Assembly: GCA_963790545.1 (NCBI GenBank)
Contig: CAWBPA010000016.1
Span: forward strand, 1 to 64,000
Length of the DNA stretch: 64,000 nt
Reading direction: 5' to 3'
Source: DATBJG01 sp963790545
GTDB taxonomy: Bacteria; Acidobacteriota; Vicinamibacteria; Vicinamibacterales; JAMQPK01
Shown here piece after piece: positions 35,345 to 42,724 of this stretch. The notes beneath the pieces were generated by a model, which was not told the DNA's origin, searched no databases, and saw only the letters and a program-made list of their open reading frames with translations. A program made the translations under genes and the position numbers. Within the stretch, counting starts at the first letter, position 1. Every line of letters starts with the position of its first letter.

Positions 35345-35532
35345 GGGTGGCGCCGCGGAAAACGTCGAATGTACGAGCATCGCGCTCGTGATTCCCATAT
35401 AAAACGTCCACTGACGTCCGACGACTCCCTACGCAGTCGCTCGCCACTTCGCGACTACCCGAGACTAATTATCGAAAAGCCGTGTGCGCCCGCCATGGGC
35501 AGCGGTTTCGAATCCCCATCATGCAAACGTGA

Positions 35533-35835
35533 TTACATCAGCGCACCCTTTATCAAGAGAGCGCTGCGAACAGACAGATCTTTGAGGTGGAGCCAACGTT
35601 GCCGCTCCTCATCGTTGGAGTAGCGAGCAAGACCTTCCTCGGTTTCGAAGCGGACGACGTGCACTTCATATGGCAGATCGCCGGAGCCGCCGATTTTGGA
35701 AGCCCGGTCTGGCCGAAGACGCAGCACAAGCTCACCCGAATACTGGCTCAATCGAGGAAGAACGATCTCTTCGAATTGCTGGAAGTCCGCCTCGCGGCCT
35801 TCGCGCACATAGATTAGCTGCGTAAGGTAAATCAT
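35533..35835 (-). CDS. DUF1330-like small alpha/beta barrel protein
   Basis: The 100-residue protein (MIYLTQLIYVREGREADFQQ, RLRPDRASKIG, PYEVHVVRFETEEGLARY) looks like the DUF1330/dimeric alpha-beta barrel family. No catalytic residues are assigned. It stands alone, with about 190 bases of featureless DNA before it on the plus-strand side. Confidence 0.75.
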   Translation of the reverse strand: MIYLTQLIYVREGREADFQQFEEIVLPRLSQYSGELVLRLRPDRASKIGGSGDLPYEVHVVRFETEEGLARYSNDEERQRWLHLKDLSVRSALLIKGALM

Positions 35836-35857
35836 CCTAGTAGTCTCAGCGCCGAGT

Positions 35858-36034
35858 CTAAGATGCCCCGTTCAGATGGCCAAGCACCCCGCACGTCAAG
35901 CGATCAGCGGTCTGGGTCACGCGGATGTCGCGTTCAGCCTGGAAACAGTCGGCCCAGTCCTGACCGTGTTGCTCACCTCGCGCCTGAAAGATCTCGTACG
36001 CGCGCCGTGCGATCCGATCGGGTAACGTAGTCAT
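35858..36034 (-). CDS. DUF2934 family small protein
   Basis: A 58-codon gene starts at ATG 36034 (MTTLPDRIARRAYEIFQARG) and continues EQHGQDWADCFQAERDI, the DUF2934 signature (IRxRAYExxxxRG ... DWxxAE). The stop TAG is at 35858. Such small proteins are common in Acidobacteriota and Proteobacteria and have no known function. Confidence 0.7.
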   Translation of the reverse strand: MTTLPDRIARRAYEIFQARGEQHGQDWADCFQAERDIRVTQTADRLTCGVLGHLNGAS

Positions 36035-36259
36035 GCCCTTGGTATCTGTGGGTGAGTTTAATCAGACCATTAACGCCGCGCACCAGCATTTTTCATCATC
36101 GAGTAGAGGCCTTCGCCCGCAGATAGGTATCGATTAACGCCGTAATGTAGACCGATCGCCAAGACTTGGCCCCGGCATGGGACAAGATCCCACAACGGAT
36201 CGGGAAGCGGTGCGGCGACGATGCGTGTTCACGTTACCCTCGCCGATGAGTGTCACAAG

Positions 36260-36379
36260 TTTGAGAGCTTTTGTTACACGCTCTAAGGGATTACCCGCGA
36301 TCGATTCGGTGTGCAGAGCACATACCCAGCGACGGTCGCGCTGCACCCAGATCGAGGCATCGGCCGCGTCGAGCGTCAC
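36260..36379 (-). pseudogene. Fragment of an NTF2-like / DUF4440 protein
   Basis: About 40 codons on the minus strand read ASIWVQRDRRWVCALHTES followed by IAGNPL, which is the C-terminal strand of NTF2-like (DUF4440/SnoaL-type) proteins. Nothing upstream continues the domain. The rest of 36035-36475 holds no other recognisable gene. Confidence 0.4.
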
Positions 36380-36475
36380 GGGTGGAGTAATCTACAGAAC
36401 GTAATGTGAGATGAAGACCGCTTTGTACTGGCGCTCAAGGGTAATCGTGTGACCGACGATGTTGGAGGTGACCGC

Positions 36476-36985
36476 ATGACGATGACTGAATGGTTTCTGG
36501 CGGAGCTCGAGAGCGAGGCGGCCAAGTCGCGGCGCGTGCTCGAACAGGTGCCAACGGGCAAGCGCGAGTGGAAGCCGCACGAGAGGTCGATGGAGTTCGG
36601 CTACCTGTCGGATCTGGTCGCGAACATTCCATCGTGGGTCGGCATGGCCATCACGCAGGACGAGCTGGATGTCGCGCCGAAAGACGGACCGCAGTACAAA
36701 CCGGCTCCACTGAACACGAGCGCGGAGCTCGTGGCGGCGCTCGACAAGGCCGTTGCCCAGGCGCGCGAGGCCCTGAAGAAGACCACCGATGCGCACCTCG
36801 AGACCCCCTGGCGCCTCCTCGCGGGTGGCCAACTCGCGTTCGAGCAGCCGCGGCACCAGGTGATTCGCGATACGTTCCTGCACTCGGCGCATCACCGTGG
36901 ACAGATGACGGTGTACCTGCGCCTGCTCGGGTCGAAGGTGCCGTCAGTGTATGGGCCGACTGCCGACGATCGGAGCTTCGGATGA
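36476..36985 (+). CDS. DinB family protein
   Basis: The 169-residue protein is a DinB-superfamily protein: FLAELESEAAKSRRVLEQVP, WKPHERSMEFGYLSDLV, and the conserved HSAHHRGQMTVYLRLLG with its metal-ligand histidines. GGAGG lies eight bases before the ATG. It is followed by the ECF41 promoter of the CMD-sigma operon and is probably a separate transcript. Reaction unknown. Confidence 0.88.
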   Translation: MTMTEWFLAELESEAAKSRRVLEQVPTGKREWKPHERSMEFGYLSDLVANIPSWVGMAITQDELDVAPKDGPQYKPAPLNTSAELVAALDKAVAQAREALKKTTDAHLETPWRLLAGGQLAFEQPRHQVIRDTFLHSAHHRGQMTVYLRLLGSKVPSVYGPTADDRSFG

Positions 36986-37012
36986 CTGCGGCAGTGGCAG
37001 GGCGATCAGATT

Positions 37013-37039
37013 TGTCACATTCCCATGTGCCATTTCGTC
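37013..37039 (+). promoter_or_regulatory. ECF41 autoregulatory promoter, copy 3
   Basis: TGTCACA (37013-37019), 16 bases, CGTC (37036-37039): a perfect match to the ECF41 consensus. It lies 35 bases before the ATG of the carboxymuconolactone decarboxylase-like gene, the first gene of the operon that ends with the sigma factor. Confidence 0.82.
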
Positions 37040-37073
37040 CTACTTGTTGAAGGGCTTTTTGACGGAGGGCGTC

Positions 37074-37640
37074 ATGGTGAAGTGGCTGATGAAACGTGGG
37101 ATAGCGGCCTTCGAGCGCCAGTGGAATTACGATGCAAGTTATGTGCACGAGCTGATCGACGCCGACCCGCGCGCGGCATGGATGTTCTCGCGTGCCGCGG
37201 CAATCGGGAAGTATCGGAAGGACGTCCCCCTGGCGGTGTGGTTTGCTGCGGGGATCACAGCCGTTCGGCACGAGGACTGCGGCCCGTGCACTCAGCTGGG
37301 TGTGTCGATGGCCGAGCGGGCCGGCGTTGATGCCAAGGTGCTGCGCGCGGTGCTGACCGAGAATCCGAAGGCGATGCCGGAAGAGGTGGCGCTGGCGTGG
37401 CGGTTCACGCGCGCGACGCTCGACCACGATCCAGCAGCAGACCAGTATCGCGAGGAGATTATCCGGCGATGGGGACCGAGAGCGGTGGTGAGCCTCGCCT
37501 TCGCGATAGTTGCCTCACGGATTTATCCTACGGTCAAGTACGCGATGGGGCACGGCAAGGCGTGCACGCGCGTCGTTGTCGGCGGCGCGCCGATCGCGTT
37601 CGACCGCGGTGTCGATCGAGCCGTTGCCACGGCGCATTGA
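37074..37640 (+). CDS. Carboxymuconolactone decarboxylase-like (AhpD-fold) protein
   Basis: The 188-residue protein has the AhpD-like redox motif EDCGPCTQ (CxxC) in the middle of an all-helical protein. Carboxymuconolactone decarboxylase-type proteins are the commonest genes linked to ECF41 sigma factors, and they act as alkylhydroperoxidase-like or thiol-redox enzymes. Its stop overlaps the sigma factor start (TGATG), and a perfect ECF41 promoter lies in front. Confidence 0.9.
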   Translation: MVKWLMKRGIAAFERQWNYDASYVHELIDADPRAAWMFSRAAAIGKYRKDVPLAVWFAAGITAVRHEDCGPCTQLGVSMAERAGVDAKVLRAVLTENPKAMPEEVALAWRFTRATLDHDPAADQYREEIIRRWGPRAVVSLAFAIVASRIYPTVKYAMGHGKACTRVVVGGAPIAFDRGVDRAVATAH

Positions 37641-38539
37641 TGATGACGACCGATCCATCCGCGAGCTTCGAGCCGCAGCGGCGGCGTCTGCTCGGACTGG
37701 CGTATCGCATGCTTGGCTCGATGGCCGAGGCCGAGGACGCCGTCCAGGAAGCCTACCTGCGCTGGCACGACACCGATCGCGCCAGCGTCGCGGACCCACG
37801 CGGCTTTCTCATGACGACGACCACGCGCATCTGTCTCGACGTGCTGAAGTCCGCGCGTGTCCGCCGTGAGGAGTATGTCGGGCCGTGGCTGCCGGATCCG
37901 GTCACCGACACCACGGCGCTCGCGCCCGATGCGCAAACCGAGCTCGCGGAGGATCTGTCGGTCGCGCTGCTGCTGGCGCTCGATCGGCTCTCGCCGCTCG
38001 AGCGCGCCGCATTTCTGCTGCACGACGTGTTCGACTATTCCTTCGCGCAGGTGGGGGACGCGCTGGGGCGCAACGAGGCGGCGTGTCGTCAGCTCGCGAC
38101 TCGCGCCCGAGCGCGTGTGCGCACGTCGCGGCCGGCTGGTGCGGCGTCGGCGCACGGGCCGTCTGGTTCAATCGACGCGAAGCACGCGCAGCTCCTCTCC
38201 GCGTTCATCAGCGCGTCACGATCCGGCGATGTCGACACGCTGACTCGTCTGCTGGCCAGCGATGCCAGGGTCGTCAGCGACGGCGGCGGCAAGGTGCCCG
38301 CCGCGCTCAATGTCATCGAAGGCGCGGGTCGCGTCGCGGCTTTCCTGGGGGGGGTCGTCCGCAAAGGATGGATTGACGAGGTCTCGGTGCGCTTTGACAC
38401 GATCAACGGCCTGCCCGGGCTGATGATGAGCGGGCCGGCCGGTTTGATTCAGACCGTCGCCTTCGAGATCGAAGGCGACCTCGTCAAGGCGATCTACGTC
38501 GTGCGAAATCCCGACAAGCTCAGGCATCTCGCATCGTAA
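37640..38539 (+). CDS. ECF41 sigma factor, copy 3 (intact)
   Basis: This is the only intact ECF41 copy in the window. The 299-residue protein has region 2 (RRRLLGLAYRMLGSMAEAEDAV), the ECF41 WLPDPV motif, region 4 (YSFAQVGDALGRNEAACRQLA), and the C-terminal domain with DGGGK and NPDKLRHL, all group hallmarks. The C-terminal domain stands in for an anti-sigma factor. It is translationally coupled to the CMD-like gene and autoregulated from 37013-37039. Start is ATG 37640 or 37643. Confidence 0.95.
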   Translation: MMTTDPSASFEPQRRRLLGLAYRMLGSMAEAEDAVQEAYLRWHDTDRASVADPRGFLMTTTTRICLDVLKSARVRREEYVGPWLPDPVTDTTALAPDAQTELAEDLSVALLLALDRLSPLERAAFLLHDVFDYSFAQVGDALGRNEAACRQLATRARARVRTSRPAGAASAHGPSGSIDAKHAQLLSAFISASRSGDVDTLTRLLASDARVVSDGGGKVPAALNVIEGAGRVAAFLGGVVRKGWIDEVSVRFDTINGLPGLMMSGPAGLIQTVAFEIEGDLVKAIYVVRNPDKLRHLAS

Positions 38540-38602
38540 TAGGCACGCTCGCCAGAACCATCTCGTCTGGCTTAATTTGAATCTGCGTCGGCGAACGTGC
38601 TG

Positions 38603-39538
38603 CTAGAGAGGATTCCGCAACTGGCCATCCTGTCGCGTGGTCGGTCTCCGCTTCACCAAACTCCCCACGTCGGTCACAAATCTGGAGAGCAGCGGGGACC
38701 GGTTGTCCTTTCTCCAGACGAGAGCCAATGGCAACGACAGCTTGAGGTCGGCGACTTTCAATATCGCCACGCCGTCCGGACATCGCCAGCGGGCGGTTTC
38801 CACGACGAAACCTACGCCCATACCGTGAGCGACGAGTGTCAATATCGTCGCTTCGTTCGACGCTTCCTGAACGATCCGAGGCGATTTCAGGCCGCCACGG
38901 AAACATTCGTGCATCAAGCGGTCGTAGAATGCGGCGCTCTCGCGCCTCGGAAACCAGATGAAACGCGCGTCCGTCATGTCGCGCAGCCGGAGATTCTTGA
39001 CCTTACCGAGCGGGTGGGCGGCAGGAGCCGCCAATGCGAGGCTGTGCAAGGCGACCGGCAATTGATCCAGCTCCCGATCTGGTTTCGGCGGGTTGAACAT
39101 GAACCCGGCATCCAGTCGGCCAGATCGAACGCCCTCGAGCTGTTGCAGACTCGGTAGCGGGTTCAGATGCAGTTCTGCGTCGGGATAGCGCTCTCTGAAG
39201 AGGTGGAGCGAGTCGGGTACCACGCCCCGCCATGAGGCATTCTCGGTGAATCCAACGCGCAGCGTTCCTGATTGGCCGCGCGCCACACGTTGCGCGCGTT
39301 CCGTCGCCTCGGTCAGCTGGTGAAGAAGTCGACGCGCCTCCTCGAGAAACAACTTGCCCGCTGAACTGATCCTCACGCCGCGGCTGAGGCGATCGAACAA
39401 CGTAAAACCGATCTCGCGTTCGAGATCCTGAATCTGTCGCGAGAGCGCTGGTTGGGCCACTCGCAGGCGTTGTGCGGCGCGGCCGAAGTGTTCCTCTTCT
39501 CCAACCGCCACGAAATATCGAAGATGCCGCAACTCCAC
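38603..39538 (-). CDS. LysR-family transcriptional regulator
   Basis: The 311-residue protein has the N-terminal LysR HTH (LRYFVAVGEEEHFGRAAQRL, RVAQPALSRQIQDLE) and a periplasmic-binding-like effector domain (LRVGFTENASWRGVVPDSL). It is divergent from a SnoaL-like gene at 39632. A TATCG-N9-CGATA dyad lies just upstream of it and is a likely binding site. It probably regulates the SnoaL-like gene and itself. Confidence 0.93.
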   Translation of the reverse strand: MELRHLRYFVAVGEEEHFGRAAQRLRVAQPALSRQIQDLEREIGFTLFDRLSRGVRISSAGKLFLEEARRLLHQLTEATERAQRVARGQSGTLRVGFTENASWRGVVPDSLHLFRERYPDAELHLNPLPSLQQLEGVRSGRLDAGFMFNPPKPDRELDQLPVALHSLALAAPAAHPLGKVKNLRLRDMTDARFIWFPRRESAAFYDRLMHECFRGGLKSPRIVQEASNEATILTLVAHGMGVGFVVETARWRCPDGVAILKVADLKLSLPLALVWRKDNRSPLLSRFVTDVGSLVKRRPTTRQDGQLRNPL

Positions 39539-39548
39539 ACTGATACCT

Positions 39549-39567
39549 TATCGCGATTAGTTCGATA
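39549..39567. promoter_or_regulatory. Candidate LysR binding site
   Basis: TATCG and CGATA arms flank nine bases, with ATC and GAT separated by 11 bases, the classic LysR-type motif. It lies 11 bases upstream of the LysR start and about 65 upstream of the SnoaL-like gene. Confidence 0.5.
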
Positions 39568-39631
39568 GGAACAATATCTTGGACGCATCATTCGAGATTT
39601 GACACAGTAGGGTCGGAAAGGGTGGTGAACG

Positions 39632-39991
39632 ATGCCTCAGATCGATCGATTCACGAAGGAACTGAGCGGGCCGATCGTCACGTACTTGCGGGCGGTCAAC
39701 ACCGGCGCCGCTGACGAATTTGCGACAAGTTTCGCCGGCAATGCGGTTGTGGTCGATGTGAACCGCGAGCTGCGCGGTCGCGACGCGATCGCGGATTGGG
39801 CCCGCACCGACATCTTCGGGGCTCACGTGCACTTCGACGTCCTCGATGTCACCGAGCGCCAAGGACGAACCATCGTCACAGTCAAGATTGACGGCACATT
39901 CGATCGAACGGGATTACCCGATCCTCTCGTGATGAACCATGAGTTCAAGGTCGCAGAAGAGAAGATCACCGAACTGCGAATCGGGTTCTAG
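39632..39991 (+). CDS. SnoaL/NTF2-like family protein
   Basis: The 119-residue protein is an NTF2-like fold: ELSGPIVTYLRAVNTGAADE, AVVVDVNRELRGRDAIADW, MNHEFKVAEEKITELRIGF. Such proteins are isomerases, cyclases or binding proteins; the pocket chemistry is not readable. It is divergent from the LysR gene, which probably controls it. Confidence 0.85.
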   Translation: MPQIDRFTKELSGPIVTYLRAVNTGAADEFATSFAGNAVVVDVNRELRGRDAIADWARTDIFGAHVHFDVLDVTERQGRTIVTVKIDGTFDRTGLPDPLVMNHEFKVAEEKITELRIGF

Positions 39992-39999
39992 AGGACATT

Positions 40000-40884
40000 C
40001 TAGACGGCGAAGCCCCCGCGGTCGGGGAGCAGGCTTTCCAGCAGTTCCCCCGGCGTCGTGCCCGCGAACTCGCGCACGTCACGATTGAGGTGCGACTGAT
40101 CGTAGTAGCCGGACGCGACCGCGAGGTCTGCGAGATCGGCCGTCTGGCCGGCACGAATCGCACGAACGACGCGTCCAAATCGCAGCATGCGGGCGAAGAC
40201 CTTCGGCGAGACGCCGATTTCGTGCTTGAACTGTGCGATGAAGTGCCTCTGGCTCCAGCCGACCTCCTGCACGATGGAGGCGATGCTCGACCGCCCGCGA
40301 GAGGCAACCAACCGGTGCCACGCGCAACGCACACCCGCGGGCACGTCCAGCGGGTCGCCTATACGCATCGCGAGGGCGTGGTCGAGGCACTCGAAGCGCG
40401 CGTCCCACGACGTGGCGTCATACAGGCGATGGGTCAGCTCGCGAGCGAACTCGCCGAAGATCTCTTCCGGCGCGAACGCGCGATTTTTCATGTCTTCGAT
40501 TGGCCGGCCCACGAGGAGGCGGATGCCCAGAAGGGTGAAATTGACCTGGACGCCGCTGGATGCTCCGACCGATTCGACGAGCTGATAGGTGTCATAGGCG
40601 CCGGTGATGAAGCTGGCGAGATCGAGATGACGACGGGAGTCGCCTGGCGCGAACAGGTGAAACGGGGCGCCGAAGTTGATGATGAGGGGTGCCTCCTCCG
40701 TGGGCAGCTCGCGGCGGCACAGCGGCGCCGACACCTGTTCGGTCCACCCGACGTACTCGCGAGCGAACGGGCGCAATGCCTCAGCAGGCGGCGCCGTCGC
40801 CAGCTCCCAGCGCCCAAGCGCCGAGGTGTGTCGCGTCACCTTTGCGCGAGGCCGCGTCGTCTGTGAGTTACATCCGTGCGCCAT
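40000..40884 (-). CDS. AraC-family regulator
   Basis: The protein (about 294 residues from ATG 40884; an ATG at 40902 is also possible) has a cupin-like N-terminal domain (LPTEEAPLIINFGAPFHLFA) and the AraC HTH (VGWSQRHFIAQFKHEIGVSP, YYDQSHLNRDVREFAGTTP). It is divergent from an NTF2-like gene at 40984. Its 3' end abuts the SnoaL-like gene tail-to-tail. Confidence 0.9.
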   Translation of the reverse strand: MAHGCNSQTTRPRAKVTRHTSALGRWELATAPPAEALRPFAREYVGWTEQVSAPLCRRELPTEEAPLIINFGAPFHLFAPGDSRRHLDLASFITGAYDTYQLVESVGASSGVQVNFTLLGIRLLVGRPIEDMKNRAFAPEEIFGEFARELTHRLYDATSWDARFECLDHALAMRIGDPLDVPAGVRCAWHRLVASRGRSSIASIVQEVGWSQRHFIAQFKHEIGVSPKVFARMLRFGRVVRAIRAGQTADLADLAVASGYYDQSHLNRDVREFAGTTPGELLESLLPDRGGFAV

Positions 40885-40983
40885 GGCGTAGGCCGGAGTC
40901 ACTCCAGCTTAGCATCGAGGGCTTACAAAGCAGGTCAGTTCCTTACAAGACGGCGTTGACGGGCCTGTCGAATACTCGATGAC

Positions 40984-41394
40984 ATGAACACCAACTCATT
41001 GACGCACGACTCCACAGCGGATGCTCTCGCGACCGAACTTGCGGGGGTCGAAGAGGACTTCAACCGAGCGATGGTCTCGAATGACGTCCTGCGGATCAGC
41101 GCGTGTGTTGCCGACGACTGGGTGCTGATCACACCCGAGGTTGGGGTGGTGCCGCGCTCGCGTATCTTGCACGTGATCGAGAACGGCGAGCTCAGCCACG
41201 ACACGATGACGAAGGACGTTGGCCGCGTGCGGGTTTATGGTGACGTCGCGGTGGTCACCGCGCGCGGCCGGAACACGGGGCACTTCAGAGGGCAGCGAAT
41301 CAGTGCCGACGAGTGGGTGACCGACGTGTACCGGAAGGTCGACGGACGGTGGCTCTGCGTGCTGACGCATTTGACACCGGTTGCGGCACGATAG
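40984..41394 (+). CDS. DUF4440 / NTF2-like family protein
   Basis: The 136-residue protein reads LAGVEEDFNRAMVSNDVLRI, ADDWVLITPEVGVVPRSRIL and VYRKVDGRWLCVLTHLTPV, typical of DUF4440 (SnoaL-like) proteins. It is divergent from the AraC regulator. A second such protein is at 53664. Function unknown. Confidence 0.87.
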   Translation: MNTNSLTHDSTADALATELAGVEEDFNRAMVSNDVLRISACVADDWVLITPEVGVVPRSRILHVIENGELSHDTMTKDVGRVRVYGDVAVVTARGRNTGHFRGQRISADEWVTDVYRKVDGRWLCVLTHLTPVAAR

Positions 41395-41497
41395 ACCGCT
41401 CAATCCAGGTCGGGGAGAGCGCGCTGCGCCTTCGGCCGCCTTACGTCGGCCCGAGTGGCTGGATTGGGATCTACCTCGAACGGCCATCCCGATATGA

Positions 41498-42271
41498 CTA
41501 GGACTTTAGCGCGGCGATGATCACTTGGTCCGCGTCCCTGAGCAATACGTCGGTGAGCGTGAAGCCCGCGCTTTGGAGCAGACGGGTCCAGCCGGCTACG
41601 GACATGCCATCGTCTCCGATACGATTGGCGTGGCGAGGACCCAAGAGCTTTGTGTGGTCATAGCCAAGAAGCCTGTTAGCCGTCGACCAGAATCGTTCCC
41701 AATTCTCGCGCGAGTATCGCGGAGGTTGCTTCGCCTTCCACTCCTCGAACCCGGCCGCAAACGGAACCTCGGGAGAGGCGGGCTCGGCGAATGCGAATAC
41801 CCCGCCGCTGCCTAGGAGCGCGTGAATGTCCTGGGCCAGCTGCTCTGCACGCGGGACTTCCAACCAATGAAGAGCATTGGCTGTCACGACGGCGTCGTAG
41901 TCGCGGGCCAGACCGTCTTGCCAGCCATGAGCCCTCAGGTCGGCAGCAACAATCTTGCCGGGAACCTGATCCCGCCGATTCACGGCAGCGCAGATCGACG
42001 TTAGGAACAGATCTCGATCGACGCAGTCGATTTGCGCATTTGGGTACTCGTGTCGAATCGCGCGCCCCACGTCACCTGGGCCGCAGCACAGGTCGAGAAC
42101 GCGAACGGCCTGGCCGCGTGGAAAAGGAAGCGCCGAGGCAATCAGCTGAAGATCGCGGGGTTTTGAGACACCCTGCTCCGCCCACCACAGCTCCAGCAAC
42201 TCGTCCAGATGGCCGCTGATCCTCGCCTCAATCTCGGCCTGGCTGATTGGAGCGGGAATTTTCTTCGACAT
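41498..42271 (-). CDS. Class I SAM-dependent methyltransferase
   Basis: The 257-residue protein has motif I VRVLDLCCGPGDVGRAI, the acidic D in IDCVDRD at the end of strand 2, and motif IV-like YDAVVTANALHWL, a standard class I methyltransferase fold resembling ubiquinone/menaquinone-type or small-molecule methyltransferases. The substrate cannot be assigned. It stands alone on the minus strand. Confidence 0.9.
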   Translation of the reverse strand: MSKKIPAPISQAEIEARISGHLDELLELWWAEQGVSKPRDLQLIASALPFPRGQAVRVLDLCCGPGDVGRAIRHEYPNAQIDCVDRDLFLTSICAAVNRRDQVPGKIVAADLRAHGWQDGLARDYDAVVTANALHWLEVPRAEQLAQDIHALLGSGGVFAFAEPASPEVPFAAGFEEWKAKQPPRYSRENWERFWSTANRLLGYDHTKLLGPRHANRIGDDGMSVAGWTRLLQSAGFTLTDVLLRDADQVIIAALKS

Positions 42272-42562
42272 GTTCGTTCCTCTCGAACGATCGGAGACAA
42301 CGCGTCCGATGAAGCCTGCTCACCAGGCCGCCGATCGGCTAGCGTCGAAGTCTAAGGAGGGTCGTTGCAGCGGGTCTTGGAAAAATCGGCCACACCGACG
42401 GACGCCAGGCGGCTCGGTGTCGTCTTTGCGAATCGGCCCAGGTCGAGTGTGAGGTGCGCCGCGCTGGTGGCCTTGTGCGCGTCCCAGTCGAAAACAATTC
42501 AGTATGGACAAAACGATCTACGCCACTTGCGTTATATTGCATTTCTGAAGGGAGGAGCACTC

Positions 42563-42724
42563 ATGGCCCGCCAAAGCGCAGAGGAGTTCCTTCAGACGCT
42601 ACTCGAAACGCTCGATGACCTCCCGCCTGATTTTGCCCAGCGTTTTGCTGAGGTGTTGAAGAAGGGAGACGTGGACCGATTGCCGGCGATCCGTCAGCTG
42701 TTCGAGGATGTCGCCGATGAATGA
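42563..42724 (+). CDS. Small acidic protein preceding a Rad50-like ATPase
   Basis: The ATG at 42563 follows GGGAGGAGC, and the 53-residue protein (RQSAEEFLQTLLETLDDLPP, ending LFEDVADE) is acidic and helical. Its stop overlaps the ATG of the ATPase by several bases, so the two are made together. No family is recognised. It could be a regulatory or inhibitory subunit of the ATPase. That is inference from coupling only. Confidence 0.65.
   Translation: MARQSAEEFLQTLLETLDDLPPDFAQRFAEVLKKGDVDRLPAIRQLFEDVADE

Noticed and set aside
35490..35530. GGTTTCGAATCCCC resembling a tRNA T-arm
   Set aside because: No acceptor, D or anticodon arms can be formed around it, so it is chance or at most a tiny attachment-site remnant.
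36249..36275. TGTCACA as an ECF41 promoter
   Set aside because: The expected -10 position reads TTAC and no gene follows on that strand within a reasonable distance.
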